Below, one piece after another: positions 12,493-23,600 of a stretch of DNA of 64,000 nt (within the stretch, counting starts at the first letter, position 1; each line of letters opens with the position of its first letter). The position numbers were made by a program, and so were the translations under genes. This DNA comes from Strigops habroptila (Eukaryota > Chordata > Aves > Psittaciformes > Psittacidae), in the NCBI RefSeq assembly GCF_004027225.2, contig NC_044302.2:35541449-35605448 (forward strand), given 5' to 3'. Under the pieces are notes generated by a model. It made no database searches. It was not told the DNA's origin and saw nothing but the letters and a program-made list of their open reading frames with translations.

Positions 12493-14057
12493 GTAACCAA
12501 CCAGTTTTTCTAGTGCTCCCGAAGCACCGGCATCCGAGATCTGTCCTCCGTGCCTTGTAGGGTCACGTAGCGGTGCAGGAGAATTAACTTTTGGCTTTTT
12601 CTTACACAGTCTTTTGTGGCTTGATCATCTTTCTTCAGATCGCCGACCTATCACGGGGCTACCCCTACAATTTCAGCCTCTGTAACCACGACGAGATACA
12701 AGAGGATCTCCTAAACATTTTGGATCCACACCTGACCTTTAAAAAAGAGGTTGGTGGTTTCTCTGGTGGCATCGGAGGGAAACTCTGGACGGCACTGCCT
12801 CCACAATTTTACCCTTGACCGCCGGCAGCTACTTTCTGAAAATCTCGATTAGCAAAGCGGGAGTTGGCTAGTTTAGTAAACTGGTGCCTGTGAAACAGGA
12901 CAGGGAAGTTAATCTCCTACTCTCCTCCGGCGACCTTCCTAAAATGTGCTTCGCTGAAGCTGGGACTGGCAGGGACGGAGAGCAGGAGCCCGGGCGGCTG
13001 CTGCCAGAGCGCTACCCGACTCTTCCCGGCGCCTTGCAGACCCGTAGGACTGAAAGTCGCTTGTGTAATGCTTCACCGACGCTGAAGATGTTGTCATGGT
13101 TGCAAAGGTGATGAGCGGTTTGAGAAGCTAATGGTCCACACACTTAGCGGCTCTCGGGGCGGCGCACCGTGCAAGCAGCCCCGCTGCGGGCCCGGGCCAC
13201 CCTGCAGCAGCCCGGCACGGCTGCCCGCGCCGCCGACGCCCGCACCCTGCGCGGCCCCGAGGAGGGCAAGAGGGGTGTCTGTACCGGGGTGTCCGAGGCG
13301 ACGGCGACGGCCGTGGCTTTAACGAGCATCCCCTGTTGTTGTTTCCCTCCAGGAACTACAACTCGATTTTCACACCTGCGAGGACGCGCCTTCCCCGCCC
13401 GTGGGCCCGCAGCAGTCCGAGGTTCGCCCGGGTGCACGCATCCCCCAGCGGCTAGGGGGAGAGACACGAAAAGGAGTTTGAGGGAGGGGGGAAGAAAGGC
13501 GAAAAGGGTGGGAAAAGAAGGGAAAAGGGTGAAACGGGAAAAAGAGGGGAGAAGAGAAAATACGGGGGCAAAGGGAGAAAAAGGGGAGAAAGCGGGGGGA
13601 AGGAGGCCGGGATGAGCAGCGAGCGGGGATCACGGGAAGATGTTGACGGGAGACGGCTGTGAGGACTGGCGGGGCTGGGTCCGCGGTCCGAGGCGTGACC
13701 GGCCGTCTGCCCGCAGGACTCCCGGCGGGCGGAGCGGGCGGGCCGGCTGCTGGAGTGCGCCCTGGCGAGGGCGCGGGGCTGCGGCGGCCGACCGCCGCTG
13801 TGGCTGAGCACCCTCTACGTCGTGCAGCGGCACTGCCCCGGCTATCGGCCGCCACAGGTGGGTGCGGAATCGGGTCCGGCGGGGCCGCCGTGCCGCGGGG
13901 AGCGCCGGGAGCAGCGGCGGCACTCCGCGGCGGCGGTCCGCTAACGCGTGTGCGGTGGCAGGGCGGCGCAGTCGGGAGGGCGAACCGAGGCCCGTGCGAC
14001 GAGAGCAAGGCCCGGGAGCTGATGGCGGTGTGGAGGAGCTACATGAATTTGGGATAG
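12477..14057 (+). CDS. TSLP: TSLP: thymic stromal lymphopoietin, five coding exons, 153 aa
   Basis: Predicted secreted four-helix cytokine of the IL-7/TSLP group, which in mammals signals from epithelia through CRLF2 and IL7R. Coding exons are 12,477-12,492, 12,610-12,749, 13,353-13,421, 13,717-13,857 and 13,962-14,057; all introns are GT-AG and the frame stays open from ATG to TAG. Seen: a hydrophobic signal peptide (about residues 7-20), an N-glycosylation sequon at N26, six cysteines after the signal (30, 61, 89, 97, 115, 134), CPGY at 115-118 and a C-terminal helix with W146. Recalled from mammalian TSLP: about 159 aa, six cysteines, a WCPGY motif at the same place and a C-terminal CxxxxxxxxLW stretch. 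It lies directly upstream of WDR36 on the same strand, as in mammals. Overall identity is low and exons 4-5 are very GC- and Arg/Gly-rich. The alternative is another IL-7-like cytokine, which synteny makes less likely. Confidence 0.85.
12610..12749 (+). CDS. TSLP: TSLP coding exon 2 (signal core and helix A)
   Basis: The acceptor is TTTTTCTTACACAG. Residues 6-52 comprise the signal core FCGLIIFLQIADL, then YPYNFSLC with sequon N26 and first cysteine C30, then an acidic amphipathic helix (DEIQEDLLNILDPHL). The arrangement matches the start of mature mammalian TSLP (aromatic-D/N-F-x-x-C). The donor used is GAG|GTTGGT in phase 0; alternative GTs lie at 12,754 and nearby. Confidence 0.85.
13353..13421 (+). 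CDS. TSLP: TSLP coding exon 3
   Basis: A strong acceptor (GTTGTTTCCCTCCAG) and a weaker donor (CCGAG|GTTCGC) delimit 23 codons, phase 0 on both sides. The exon encodes residues 53-75 with FHTCED around C61 and a proline-rich tail. Mammalian TSLP also has a short exon carrying a cysteine at this position. Confidence 0.78.
13454..13612 (+). repeat. Polypurine tract in TSLP intron 3
   Basis: About 160 bases of almost uninterrupted A/G with many G runs of three to six fill the centre of the 295-bp intron between TSLP exons 3 and 4. Such tracts can form triplex or G-quadruplex structures and are hard to sequence. Confidence 0.85.
13717..13857 (+). CDS. TSLP: TSLP coding exon 4 (CPGY exon)
   Basis: The acceptor is GTCTGCCCGCAG and the donor is a strong CAG|GTGGGT, phase 0. 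The 47 codons (76-122) give an Arg-rich helix LLECALARARGC with C89 and C97, then LWLSTLYVVQRHCPGY with C115, ending PPQ. The HCPGY...Q ending parallels WCPGY...TQ at the end of the equivalent mammalian exon and is the strongest single piece of homology. Confidence 0.87.
13962..14057 (+). CDS. TSLP: TSLP coding exon 5 (helix D and stop)
   Basis: A CTAAC branch-point consensus at 13,941-13,945 precedes the acceptor GTGGCAG at 13,961; the pyrimidine tract is weak. Residues 123-153 end with PCDESKARELMAVWRSYM and TAG. C134 and W146 are 12 apart, close to the C-to-W spacing I recall for the last helix of mammalian TSLP. The basic stretch before the cysteine is shorter than in human. Confidence 0.83.
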   Translation, partial: GGAVGRANRGPCDESKARELMAVWRSYMNLG

Positions 14058-14191
14058 GTGGCTTCGTGTGGGGCAGCTTTTTGTTTTGTTTTTTTTTCCC
14101 CTCCACCGGACTTTGCTGAGTATTTATTGTCCGCCGTGCAGTCACCGCAGCAAAGTCATCCTGCGGGTTATATAATTTATTAAAAGAATGA

Positions 14192-14197
14192 AATAAA
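14192..14197 (+). terminator. TSLP: TSLP poly(A) signal AATAAA
   Basis: A canonical AATAAA lies 135 bases after the TSLP stop codon in a local AT-rich pocket (14,168-14,200) of the CpG island. It implies a 3' UTR of roughly 150-170 bases. WDR36 ATG is only about 330 bases further on. Confidence 0.7.
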
Positions 14198-14399
14198 CCA
14201 AACACCCTGGGAAGCACAGCGGCTGTTCTCGCTCCGGAGGCCGGTACACCGGCGCTGTGCCGCCTCCGCGACCGGGCTGCCCGGGGGGAAGAGGGAGGAA
14301 ATGGGAAGAAAGGAGACTAGAACCGAGGAGCCTACGAGCAGCGTTTGCAGAGGCGAACGCGGAGCCTGCCGCGGCGCGCGCCCCCCCGGGCACACCCGC

Positions 14400-14523
14400 C
14401 TCGTGGGCGGGGGAGGGGCGGGGCTCACTGTGGGGTGTGTGCGCGCGCGGGTGCGGGTGCGTGCGCGCAGGGAAGCGGGGCGGCGCGCGGGGCGGAAGCC
14501 GCGGAGGCGCTTCCTGCGGACGC
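14400..14523 (+). promoter_or_regulatory. WDR36: WDR36 core promoter region
   Basis: GC boxes occur at about 14,404-14,423 (GGGCGGGG and GGGGCGGGGC), and an ETS-like CTTCCTG sits at about 14,510-14,516, just before the start codon. There is no TATA box, as expected for a CpG-island housekeeping promoter. The transcription start is not fixed by sequence. Confidence 0.6.
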
Positions 14524-14685
14524 ATGGACGGCGTGGCGATGGCGCGCGCGGGCGGCGGGCTGTTCGCCGGGTTTCGCGTGCTCGGGCGGTTCAGCGGCCA
14601 CGTGCCGCACGTCTTGCGCTACCACGGACGGCACCGAGAGTTCTACCTGGCCACCGCCGTCGGGCGCAGCGTCCACACTTACAAC
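14524..14685 (+). CDS. WDR36: WDR36 exon 1 (residues 1-54)
   Basis: ATG at 14,524, with a second in-frame ATG at 14,539. LFAGFRVLGRFSGHVPHV and SVHTYN are the conserved N-terminal strand motifs. The donor is AAC|GTGAGT, phase 0. The frame stays open upstream to 14,257 but has no ATG there, so 14,524 is the natural start. Confidence 0.95.
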
Positions 14686-17600
14686 GTGAGTACGTGGCCA
14701 GCGCTGCCCCGCTCCGTTCCCCGGCATCCTGCCTGCCGCGACAGTGGCCGGCGCAGGGTCCCGCCGCCGCCTTTTCCCCTCCACGCCGTGAGGAGGCCGC
14801 GGCCGCCGGTAGCAGGCCTCGGCGGCGAGCGGGGCTGTCCGCGGGGAGGAACAGAGGCGGCGGGGTACAGGGGGCAGGACCTGTGCGCGGCTGAGGGCCG
14901 CCCGCATGCAGAGGGTTTCCCCTTGTGTCTGGGTAAACGGAAGCTCGCCTGTAATTTGGATAGTTGCGGGCTAGGGGGTGCGATTTTGGGGGCAATCCGT
15001 TAAATCCATTCCATTAGGTCGTATGAAAAGTCGGAACAGATAGGCATCTTTCAAAGATGAAAGCCCGTAATGTTAACTCATTTCTTGCTGTACAATAAAA
15101 GCATTTTTCAGGGGATGCAAGCAGGACAAAACAGAATCTCGTGATTCTAGTGAACATGGTGCCGACAGCCTAGATCTTCCTTTATGTGCCTTTCTGGTAC
15201 ACATTTAGGGTTCACTCACTCCTGTCAGTCTTGTCCACAGACTTTGAACTAAAACAGTAATGGGCATCACTAGGCAAAGATGATTTTAACTAAAGCAAAT
15301 TTATGTGGCCAGAAATGATAACATAGTGTGGTTAAAGAGGAAATAAAGTACAATCAGCGATGATGTGAAAACAGTTTTTCCCAAGCTCTGCAAGATGTCT
15401 AAATATGTGCTGAGTTTCTTGTGCATTAGGGTAAAGCATATCAAGAAGCACAGCTTAGTGTTGCTTAACGGTCTTTTGACAAATGTATTGTCCTGCTCCG
15501 TTTGACTTGCTGTCTGTGAGTTTTCCTGGGGATACTGTTGTAAACTAAAATGGATGATTTTTCTGTCTTGTGAGGCATGCAAATTACTTCTATAGGTTGA
15601 TTCCTGGAGTTTTGAATTTCTGTTTATAGCAAATTCATTGCAACCAATCACTAAAAATGCCTTTTAATGTTTTCATTGCAGGTGAAGAAGCTTGGTATTG
15701 TTGCTGTGAGTAAGTATGCGCAAATTGTTCATTCCAGTATTTATTTTTTTAACACATCTGACATTTGCACTTGATTCTCAACTCAGAAATGGAAAGTTAA
15801 TTGTAATTATGTACTAGTATTTACACAGAAATATGTTGAAAAGACTTTGAGAAATACCAGATGTCAATTTGGAGATAAGACTGCAGTTGCAACTGTAACT
15901 TAGTTCTCATAGGGATATACCTTGTGAACCTCCTATCCTTGTCATCTTCTTCTTCCAAGAACACCCCTAGGCCTTAAGGAGTGAGCAGTGAGTAAAGCTG
16001 AATTTCAGATCCCTTTTTTGTTGGTTTTGTGGTTATTAGAAGGACATGTTACAGGAACAGAACAGGTGTGAATGGGACCAGAAGTCTTCAGGGAGGTGTT
16101 AAAAATTGGTTGGACTGCTGGATACAAAGGATGTGAATTGATGGTTTGACATCCAGTTGGCAATAGAGCACAGGACCCTCGGTGTCAAAAGCAGGGCCCA
16201 TATTGTTCAGCACCTTCACCAACAGCCTGAGTGATGAGGTGACGTGCACTCCTAGTAAAAATCTGCAGACAATACTATGCTAGGAGGAGTAGCTGACACC
16301 CAGAATGGCACAGCTTCATCCGGGGAGGTGTTGTCAAACGCTAAGTTTGGGCCAGCAGAAACCTGCCAAGTTCAGCAAGGGCAAGTGCACAATCCTGGAC
16401 AAGCGAGGAACTGACTGGCTGCGTGGCATCATGCTGAAAAGGGGCTGGGGCTTGAATGTGGACCAACAATGCGGTAACTGAATAAGGCAAGCCGTGTACT
16501 GGGCTGTGTTAGTCATGTGGCCAGCAAATCAGGGAAAGTTGTTATTCTCCTGCACTTTGTGCTGGTGAGGCCATACTTATGGCCATACATATGGTGAGGC
16601 CATACTGCAACAACTAGTTAGTGTAGTTCTCCCTGTTGCCACTGCACCCCTTCTCTTTGAGGAGGAATGCTGGGGAACTGTGGAGTCTCAGGGCCTACAG
16701 CACACAATAAAAGAAGAGACATTGGAAGAACTGCATTTGTTCAGTCTTGTGAAGGGAAAAATACGGGGCAACCTAGAGGCAGCCTGTTAACTGAAGGGCA
16801 GTTACGAAGATGGTAGAGCTGAATTTGTGGTGGTAATAGTAGACAGAGTAACAAGGGGCAACAGGCACAGGTTGCAGCTTAAGAAGGTCACACAATTAAA
16901 GAAAATGACCATATTGTAGTGTAGAGCTTGAGCAGTCTCTTTCCCTGAGAACTCAGCTAGGCATAGCTGCAGTTAAACCCATGTAGTACTTGTGATAATC
17001 CAGATTTGGGAGGTTGAACTAGATGATTTCCAAAGGTTCCTTTCAGGCAGCATTAGATGATTCAGTAAGATGCATGCTGTCTTGAAAAGTAAAGTTTTTA
17101 CTCGTGTATACCACAAAGTTTTACACAGACCACATGAAGCAAAGTATTTTCCATTAACAGAGTACCTGTAAACTTGAAAATAAGTAACTGTCACACAACC
17201 GGGACTAGATTTAGGAAAATCTACAGCAGCGAATTGTTACAGCTGTAAACACATTAATGTAACTTCTGTTTTCAGCTTACAAAGTCATAAAAACATTGCA
17301 TATTCTGTGAAATCGTTCTCAGTGGGCTAGATCTTCTTACAGACATAATAATTTAAGTTTTTTGAGAAATTAAGTTTTTTACATACAAAATTGCAATACT
17401 AAAAATGAACAACGTGCTTCTTGTGCAGTGACATTGGTTTACTGATGTTACGTGATTGGTGCTCTTAATTGAGCACCGTGGTTGAACATGGTTGAACTTC
17501 TTAATTGGCATGTGCCTAAAAATGTCTTGGTCTAAGCAGACTCGCGTGCAGCTCATGCAGAGTACTGTACATGTGGTCTTATCTTTTGGGACCACATCAG

Positions 17601-20600
17601 CAGCTTCTCAGTGTGGTTTGGAGCTTTGACTCTTACCATTTGAGCTAGTAAAGCAGCAGATCACAGTAGCAGGTACTCTTTGTGAACCAGTCACAAGATG
17701 GGGAGTAAGGTATTCTTGCAGCAGTAAATTCCTGCTGTCTTTAGTCAGGAAATGGGTGCAGTAGTGGGTCAGTTGCTTAACTTAGTAGGCATTGCTAGTG
17801 CTGAGACTTTCATTTATCATCTCTGTTCCCAGTCCAGTTAGGTTGTAGGGCTCTGATAGTCCACAGAAGTGCTGTGTTGGCATAACTTCTTTATAAGCCC
17901 TCACGAAGCTAATATGTCTCTTTACTTGCAGTGATAGTTCAGTTACTTATTAAGTGTTTTTCAAAAGAACCACCTGATCTATTGATCTGATGTTGTTCTT
18001 ATTGGTGTGATGTTATTTATAGTAAAAGTGCATTAATCTGAAATGTGCATTTCTGTAAGAAAGTCAACCGAGTGTTGGAACAGGAGAGCTTTCTTTGTGG
18101 GTCACCATGCTAAACGAATACAGTCAGGCTTTCTCTTTTGTTACTAACCTGAAACTTGTTCAAATTTTCTTTTCTTTGATTAACAGGTAATGCTTTGCCA
18201 CAAGACATTACATGTTTGGCAGCAGACCGCATGTTGATATTTGCTTCCTACGACAATGTTCTCCATGCTTTTGCCAGAAACAAAGAGGTTTTTATTAGTT
18301 TATTTATTGGTTAATGGTACAAAACAGTTATGTTCAAGACAGTTAATTTTCTACAAAAGACTATTTACATAGATGTTAGTACCTTTAATTTTAGACAAGC
18401 AAAAACTGTAAAGGCAGAATAAAAAGCTTAAAATAGAATATAATGGCTGACCTTAGTTTTATGTATTCATTATAATAATAAAGTAGCTACTTAAAGATAG
18501 AAATGAAATAATAAGTAGTTACGGAAAAATGATAATTCCAAATTCATATAAATTAATTACAATAAAACAAAATAATTAAAAATACTTAAAAATATTTTTG
18601 TTAACAGTTTCAAATATCAGAGAAAATTATCTGTCTTCCACTTAAAGTTGTGTGGTCTTTACATGTATTTTATTTAAATTTGTTGCTGACATGTAAACTG
18701 TCCTCAAGTATTATGTTAGCATTGCATGCTGTCTGAACAGCTTATATTGAAAACGTTTCTAATTTGAAATTATAGGTGGTTCATACATATGAAGGTCACA
18801 AGGCAAGGATACACCTTCTGCAGCCCTTTGGTGATCATGTCATCTCTGTGGATGTTGATAATGTTCTTATTGTTTGGGATGCACAGTCAGAAGGTGAGAG
18901 ACACTTCATTGTTGTCAGTACTTTATAGGATAGCATTGTTAACAGTAATGTTAAAAAAAGGGTTTTTTTAAAATGCGTGTGTTCGAAAGTAGTTTATTCT
19001 TTAAAAAGAAAAAAATGCTTAAATGATAGTGCTACTCAAGTGGTAATCTGAAGTCCTACCTCTTCAGTAATTTTTCATGAATGGATCCTGCACCTCTTTG
19101 GTCTCTGGCCTCGCAGAGACCTCGTAAGGTTCCGTATACGTGTAAAAAGATACGCTTATACGGAAGTTGCATTTTAGTGTTCCAGTTTCTGGTAAAGAGT
19201 GTGGTACTGTAGCTTTGGCACCATCTCTGAAATCCTTGATATTTACCAGTCTGGGTAAGACTAAATTCTTACGAATCATCTTAAAACTGTGTCAGCATCT
19301 TCTCATGCCATTGTAAAGTGCCTTAGGAAATCGTGCTTCAGTGCCCTGAAATTTTTTCTTTAGAAAGCATTCTTATTGGTGTGACCAGTGTCATTTCCTG
19401 GATGCTGGGTCTTGAAAGTGGCTGCAGACAGGCTTTAGGGATCTGAAGTTGCTATAACAAACAAAAGGCATGCTAATCACTTGAGGTGTTCTGCTCAGGC
19501 AGGAGCAGTCATCCTTCAGAAAGATACAGATCATTGCAGTTTTGCCAGATCGTTGTGTTAGGTAGGCTTATAGGGAAAAAATATACCTTCAAGCCAACAG
19601 ATGTTACAGTGTAAAGAAGTTTAGCCTGTCCTATTTTGCATTACCTAATCCTTTAATGCAGGAAACACCAGTGGCATTTGTACAGAGTAAACATCAGTTC
19701 TGTCTTTACGTTTGTGAAGGGATGACAAACCTGCAGATTTGTAGGGGGTAGCAACACTAACATTGTTTCTTACTTTTTTGCAGAGCAGTATCTTGAAGTG
19801 GATTTTGATAAGGCCACTTTTGCAGTTTCTGCAGTTCTGCATCCCAGCACCTATTTGAATAAAATTCTCCTTGGGAGTGAACAAGGGAGCTTGCAGCTGT
19901 GGAATATAAGATCCAAGTAAGATTCTTAATAACCTGGATGCACTTCATGCTCCAAGTAGTTTCGTATGCAACAAATAATACTTTTAAGTACACTAGGTTT
20001 TGAACATGGAATCTTTTACTGAGTCCTTTGGCACAGGTTTTCAGTTGGTGTATCTCCAGGAACAGAGAATGCTGCTTCTCCCTGAATTCTGATACCTTTC
20101 AAGTTGCGTGGTGTTTACTGTTCTTGCAAAATATCAGGGATTGTTCAGGATTGTTTTTTTTTAAATTACTTTTAAGTTATTATTATTTCTTGGAATTGCA
20201 TAGCTTTCCCATGAAAATAATTAGAATAATAGTAAATGCATGTTCAGGCCTTCTGCCTTCCTTCTTCCAAGCTTACTTGTTTGGTTGTTGTGGGTCCAAG
20301 GAAATGCTGCCAGGTAGTGTGGAGGTAATTACTAGCATTTGATTCTTATATTCAAATAAGAGATGTGTAGGCATGTAGCTGTCTGTGAGCATGTCCCAGT
20401 AGAGCACCATCCATAATGGCAGTATTTCATGCCTACCATGGTCAGATGTTTTTCTAACTTGTGAAAGTTACAGCTACAGAGAACTTCCCTGCATGTTAAT
20501 GTATGTACGGCAAATAGGTGTTAACTCAGCTTGCATAGTTCAGTGTTTTAATCTTATAACTACTGTATATTTCACAGATACAACTGCTATTTTTTTTTGT

Positions 20601-23600
20601 TTCATATTCTGATGTTTTGGAGGTGGTGTATACGCTATGTAGGAATAACCTAAAAATACAGAAAAGTAAATGCCTCTATTCATAGTACTCTTACGTCTTT
20701 TAAATGCTTGTCACAGCATCTGAGATGCAGCACATCCTAGATGACGAAAAGTCTTCATTAGATGGATTAGTTTCTCTTTTAATTGTGTAAAAACTTACGG
20801 GACTTTTAGTACTCTTTTGGCAATGTTGCTGTGTTAAGCAGTATCTATGTTTGACTATTTTGCTCCCTACATAGATTATTTTGTAGATAGGTGTGGGCAA
20901 AATTAGGCAAAAAAATAAATTGGAATATCGAGGGGGAAATTTGATGGTCTCTGGCAAGAAAGGAAAGTGAGAGGTGGTAACACGTGGCTGCTGGCAGTCT
21001 TTTGAGAATGACAACCTGTATCTGTGGTAATGGAATACTTTTATAATCATGTGTGTTCTTGAACACTGTGTCCATAATTTCACCCTTAATAAGTACTGTA
21101 TTACTGCCTTGTCAGTGAACAGTCCTGCTTTAGGTTTTGACTGAAGCATTTCTAAAATTTGACTGTTAGCATTTCTAAAAGAAAGAAGGTGGGGTGTGCT
21201 TGTAATATGAGTTAGTGTCTTCATTTAGGGAAGTTAGTCTACAAATGAAGGATTTAATAGAAGTTGGACCTGGCTTTATATGGTAATGTTAATAATTCTG
21301 AAGAGGTGTGTTCAGAGCAGAAATGCATGGGAAGCAACCGGCATAGAAGGGTCTTCCTTCCTGTTTATGTCATGTCATGTCATCTTTGTGGTATTAATGC
21401 ATGATGCTAACTTTTTCCAATAAAAATTAACCAGAAGTTTTATTCTTCACCTTATTTATTAGTATCACAGTTCTGTAAGCTTACGTACTTTTCTGTGTAA
21501 GTGCATGTAAAGCAGCCATTTTGTTGTGGGGAAAAAGAAAAAAGTTGATGTGTGTTTCTTGTGTGTTTGTTTTCCAGCAAACTCTTATATTCCTTTCCAG
21601 GATGGCACTTTGCAGTCACAACACTTGAACAAGTTAGTATTTTTGGTATCTTATTTTCTTACATAACTGGTCAAGAACAGAGGGCAAAATATTGTTGTTT
21701 AAAATTATAGCAATAAATATGACTTACATTCTCTCAGGTAATTTTAATAACCCTCTCGAGCATTTTATTCATTGAAGAGGGGTAGACTTGAAGGCGTATT
21801 ATCTGCCCTTCCTCTAGTTCTAGTTTTGTTCTATTTAGCATCTTAGCTGTTTAGTGTTCATCACATCTGTAGCCTTTATTCACTCTATGATGTAGCGAAC
21901 TCACAGAAACAGTTTGTTTGCAAGTGCATGTGTATCATGTAACTTCTGGCAGTTTTTTAAATTTAAAGCTAAATTTATTTTGCTTTGGAGGTTAATAAAA
22001 TGTAGATTTTGCTGATTCAATAAAAGGTGTTATAATTGTATTTACTGTATATTTTTAAATATAAAAATGAATTAAAATTTATTGGTAGCATTGATCACAG
22101 CTTTGAAAATGGTTTGCGGTTATCCTGGATAAAACTTGTAAATACAGGGCTTGTTGCAGGGTGACTGATAGTGTACAAGATCTGAAAATGTAGAGTGGGG
22201 TGTTTTTCAAAGGAGTTCCAGCTTCTGGAAATAGAATTGTTTCATCCAATGGAGACTTGAGCACAAAATCTTGCATCTCGCATTTTTTGTTTAGATCTTT
22301 CACATGTTCAATCATGTGTTAAGGTAATGTAGATACAAGTTCTTGTGCAAGATGCTTTATTTGTTTCTTTACTATTTCTCCTGGACTTAGGATACATTGT
22401 TTCGTATGTATTGGTATTAGTAGTGTAGCAACAAGCTTTTCCTTTTTCATTTCGGTTGCTGTTCAATTTTTCTTGCAGGCTCCAGCAGTGGATGTTGTTG
22501 CAGTTGGTCTTGTATCTGGTCATATCATTATACATAATATTAAGTTTGATGAAACTCTGATGAAATTTCAACAAGACTGGGGTCCTATCACAGCAATATC
22601 TTTTCGTACAGGTAAGTCATAGCATTTTTAGTGAAAATTTGTACAAAATCACTAAAACTAAGTGTAAGGTATGAAATTGTGTTCTCATAAGCGTTTCAGA
22701 ACGAAAATTTGGGCTGAGAGTTTTAGTTTTCAAAGGCTGCAGTTAATCTAGAAAAGTTGCCAATAAGTAAGAGAGATTATGCATCTTCATCATACTGGCT
22801 GTTTTATAGTATTTTCTTGTGTACTGATTCAGTGCACAGGAAGTATGACATACAATACTCTAATTAGATGTTTTCTAATCTCTTACTGTCTTTATATTTA
22901 GGAAATTTAGTGTAAATATAACTGAATTGTGTTGAACTTTTGTACTCATTTTATAGTCAGTCTTTGAGTGCATTTCTAAAATTTATTTTTGCTGTTAAGT
23001 GAAAAGCTCAAGAAGATTTAGAAAAGGGACTGGTAACTTCCAGAGTTGTGACACAGTAGCACTCACATCCTCATGTGTGTAGGCTAATAAGCTTGGGGAA
23101 GCATCTTGGGTGTAGAGTAACTTTTGAAAATGGTACAGGTAGAATACCTCTTGTGCTTCCAAGCAAAACCTCTAGCATCATCTGCTGGATTTAGATGTAT
23201 TTGTTCTTAAATGATAAAAAAAAAAAAAAAAATCCTGTTTTTTTTATCTGTGAACTTTTGTTTCTTTTCTATTTGAAATAACCAGAATAGTTCACTTAAA
23301 ACATACTTTTAGAATCAGCTTGAGATTTTTTTTTTTTTTTGTGATTGTAGCCTTTCCTTGCATCAGTTTTAAGATGTGAGAAGTCAGCAAGGGTGAGCTG
23401 AATGTCAGTAAGCAAACCTTTTGAACTTTGTTGTTGTTGAGCAGATGGACACCCAGTAATGGCAGCTGGTAGCCCAATTGGACACATTGCTTTGTGGGAT
23501 CTAGAAGAGAAGAAGCTAATGTGTCAGATGCAAGATGCCCATTCCACAGCAATAGCTGGTATGTCGTTTGTCCCTGGAGAGCCACTGCTTATTACTAATG

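Larger units (their letters stand above)
13130..14950. promoter_or_regulatory. CpG island spanning TSLP exons 3-5 and WDR36 exon 1
   Basis: Dense CpG and very high GC run from the middle of TSLP intron 2 through WDR36 exon 1 into WDR36 intron 1, then drop sharply after about 15,000. This is the expected promoter type for the broadly expressed WDR36. It also covers three coding exons of the upstream cytokine, so TSLP coding sequence lies inside the neighbour's island. Confidence 0.85.

Noticed and set aside
13370..14008. 212-codon minus-strand ORF
   Set aside because: It is the antisense of TSLP exons and of the polypurine intron; Ser/Pro/Arg-rich composition follows from GC content, with no splice or homology support.
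14257..15003. Full 248-codon frame read as one protein
   Set aside because: The real coding part is 14,524-14,685; the rest is 5' UTR and intron 1, as shown by the strong donor at 14,686.
20700..21224. 174-codon minus-strand ORF in WDR36 intron 5
   Set aside because: It is intronic and antisense, with no recognisable domain; composition is consistent with chance in AT-rich DNA.
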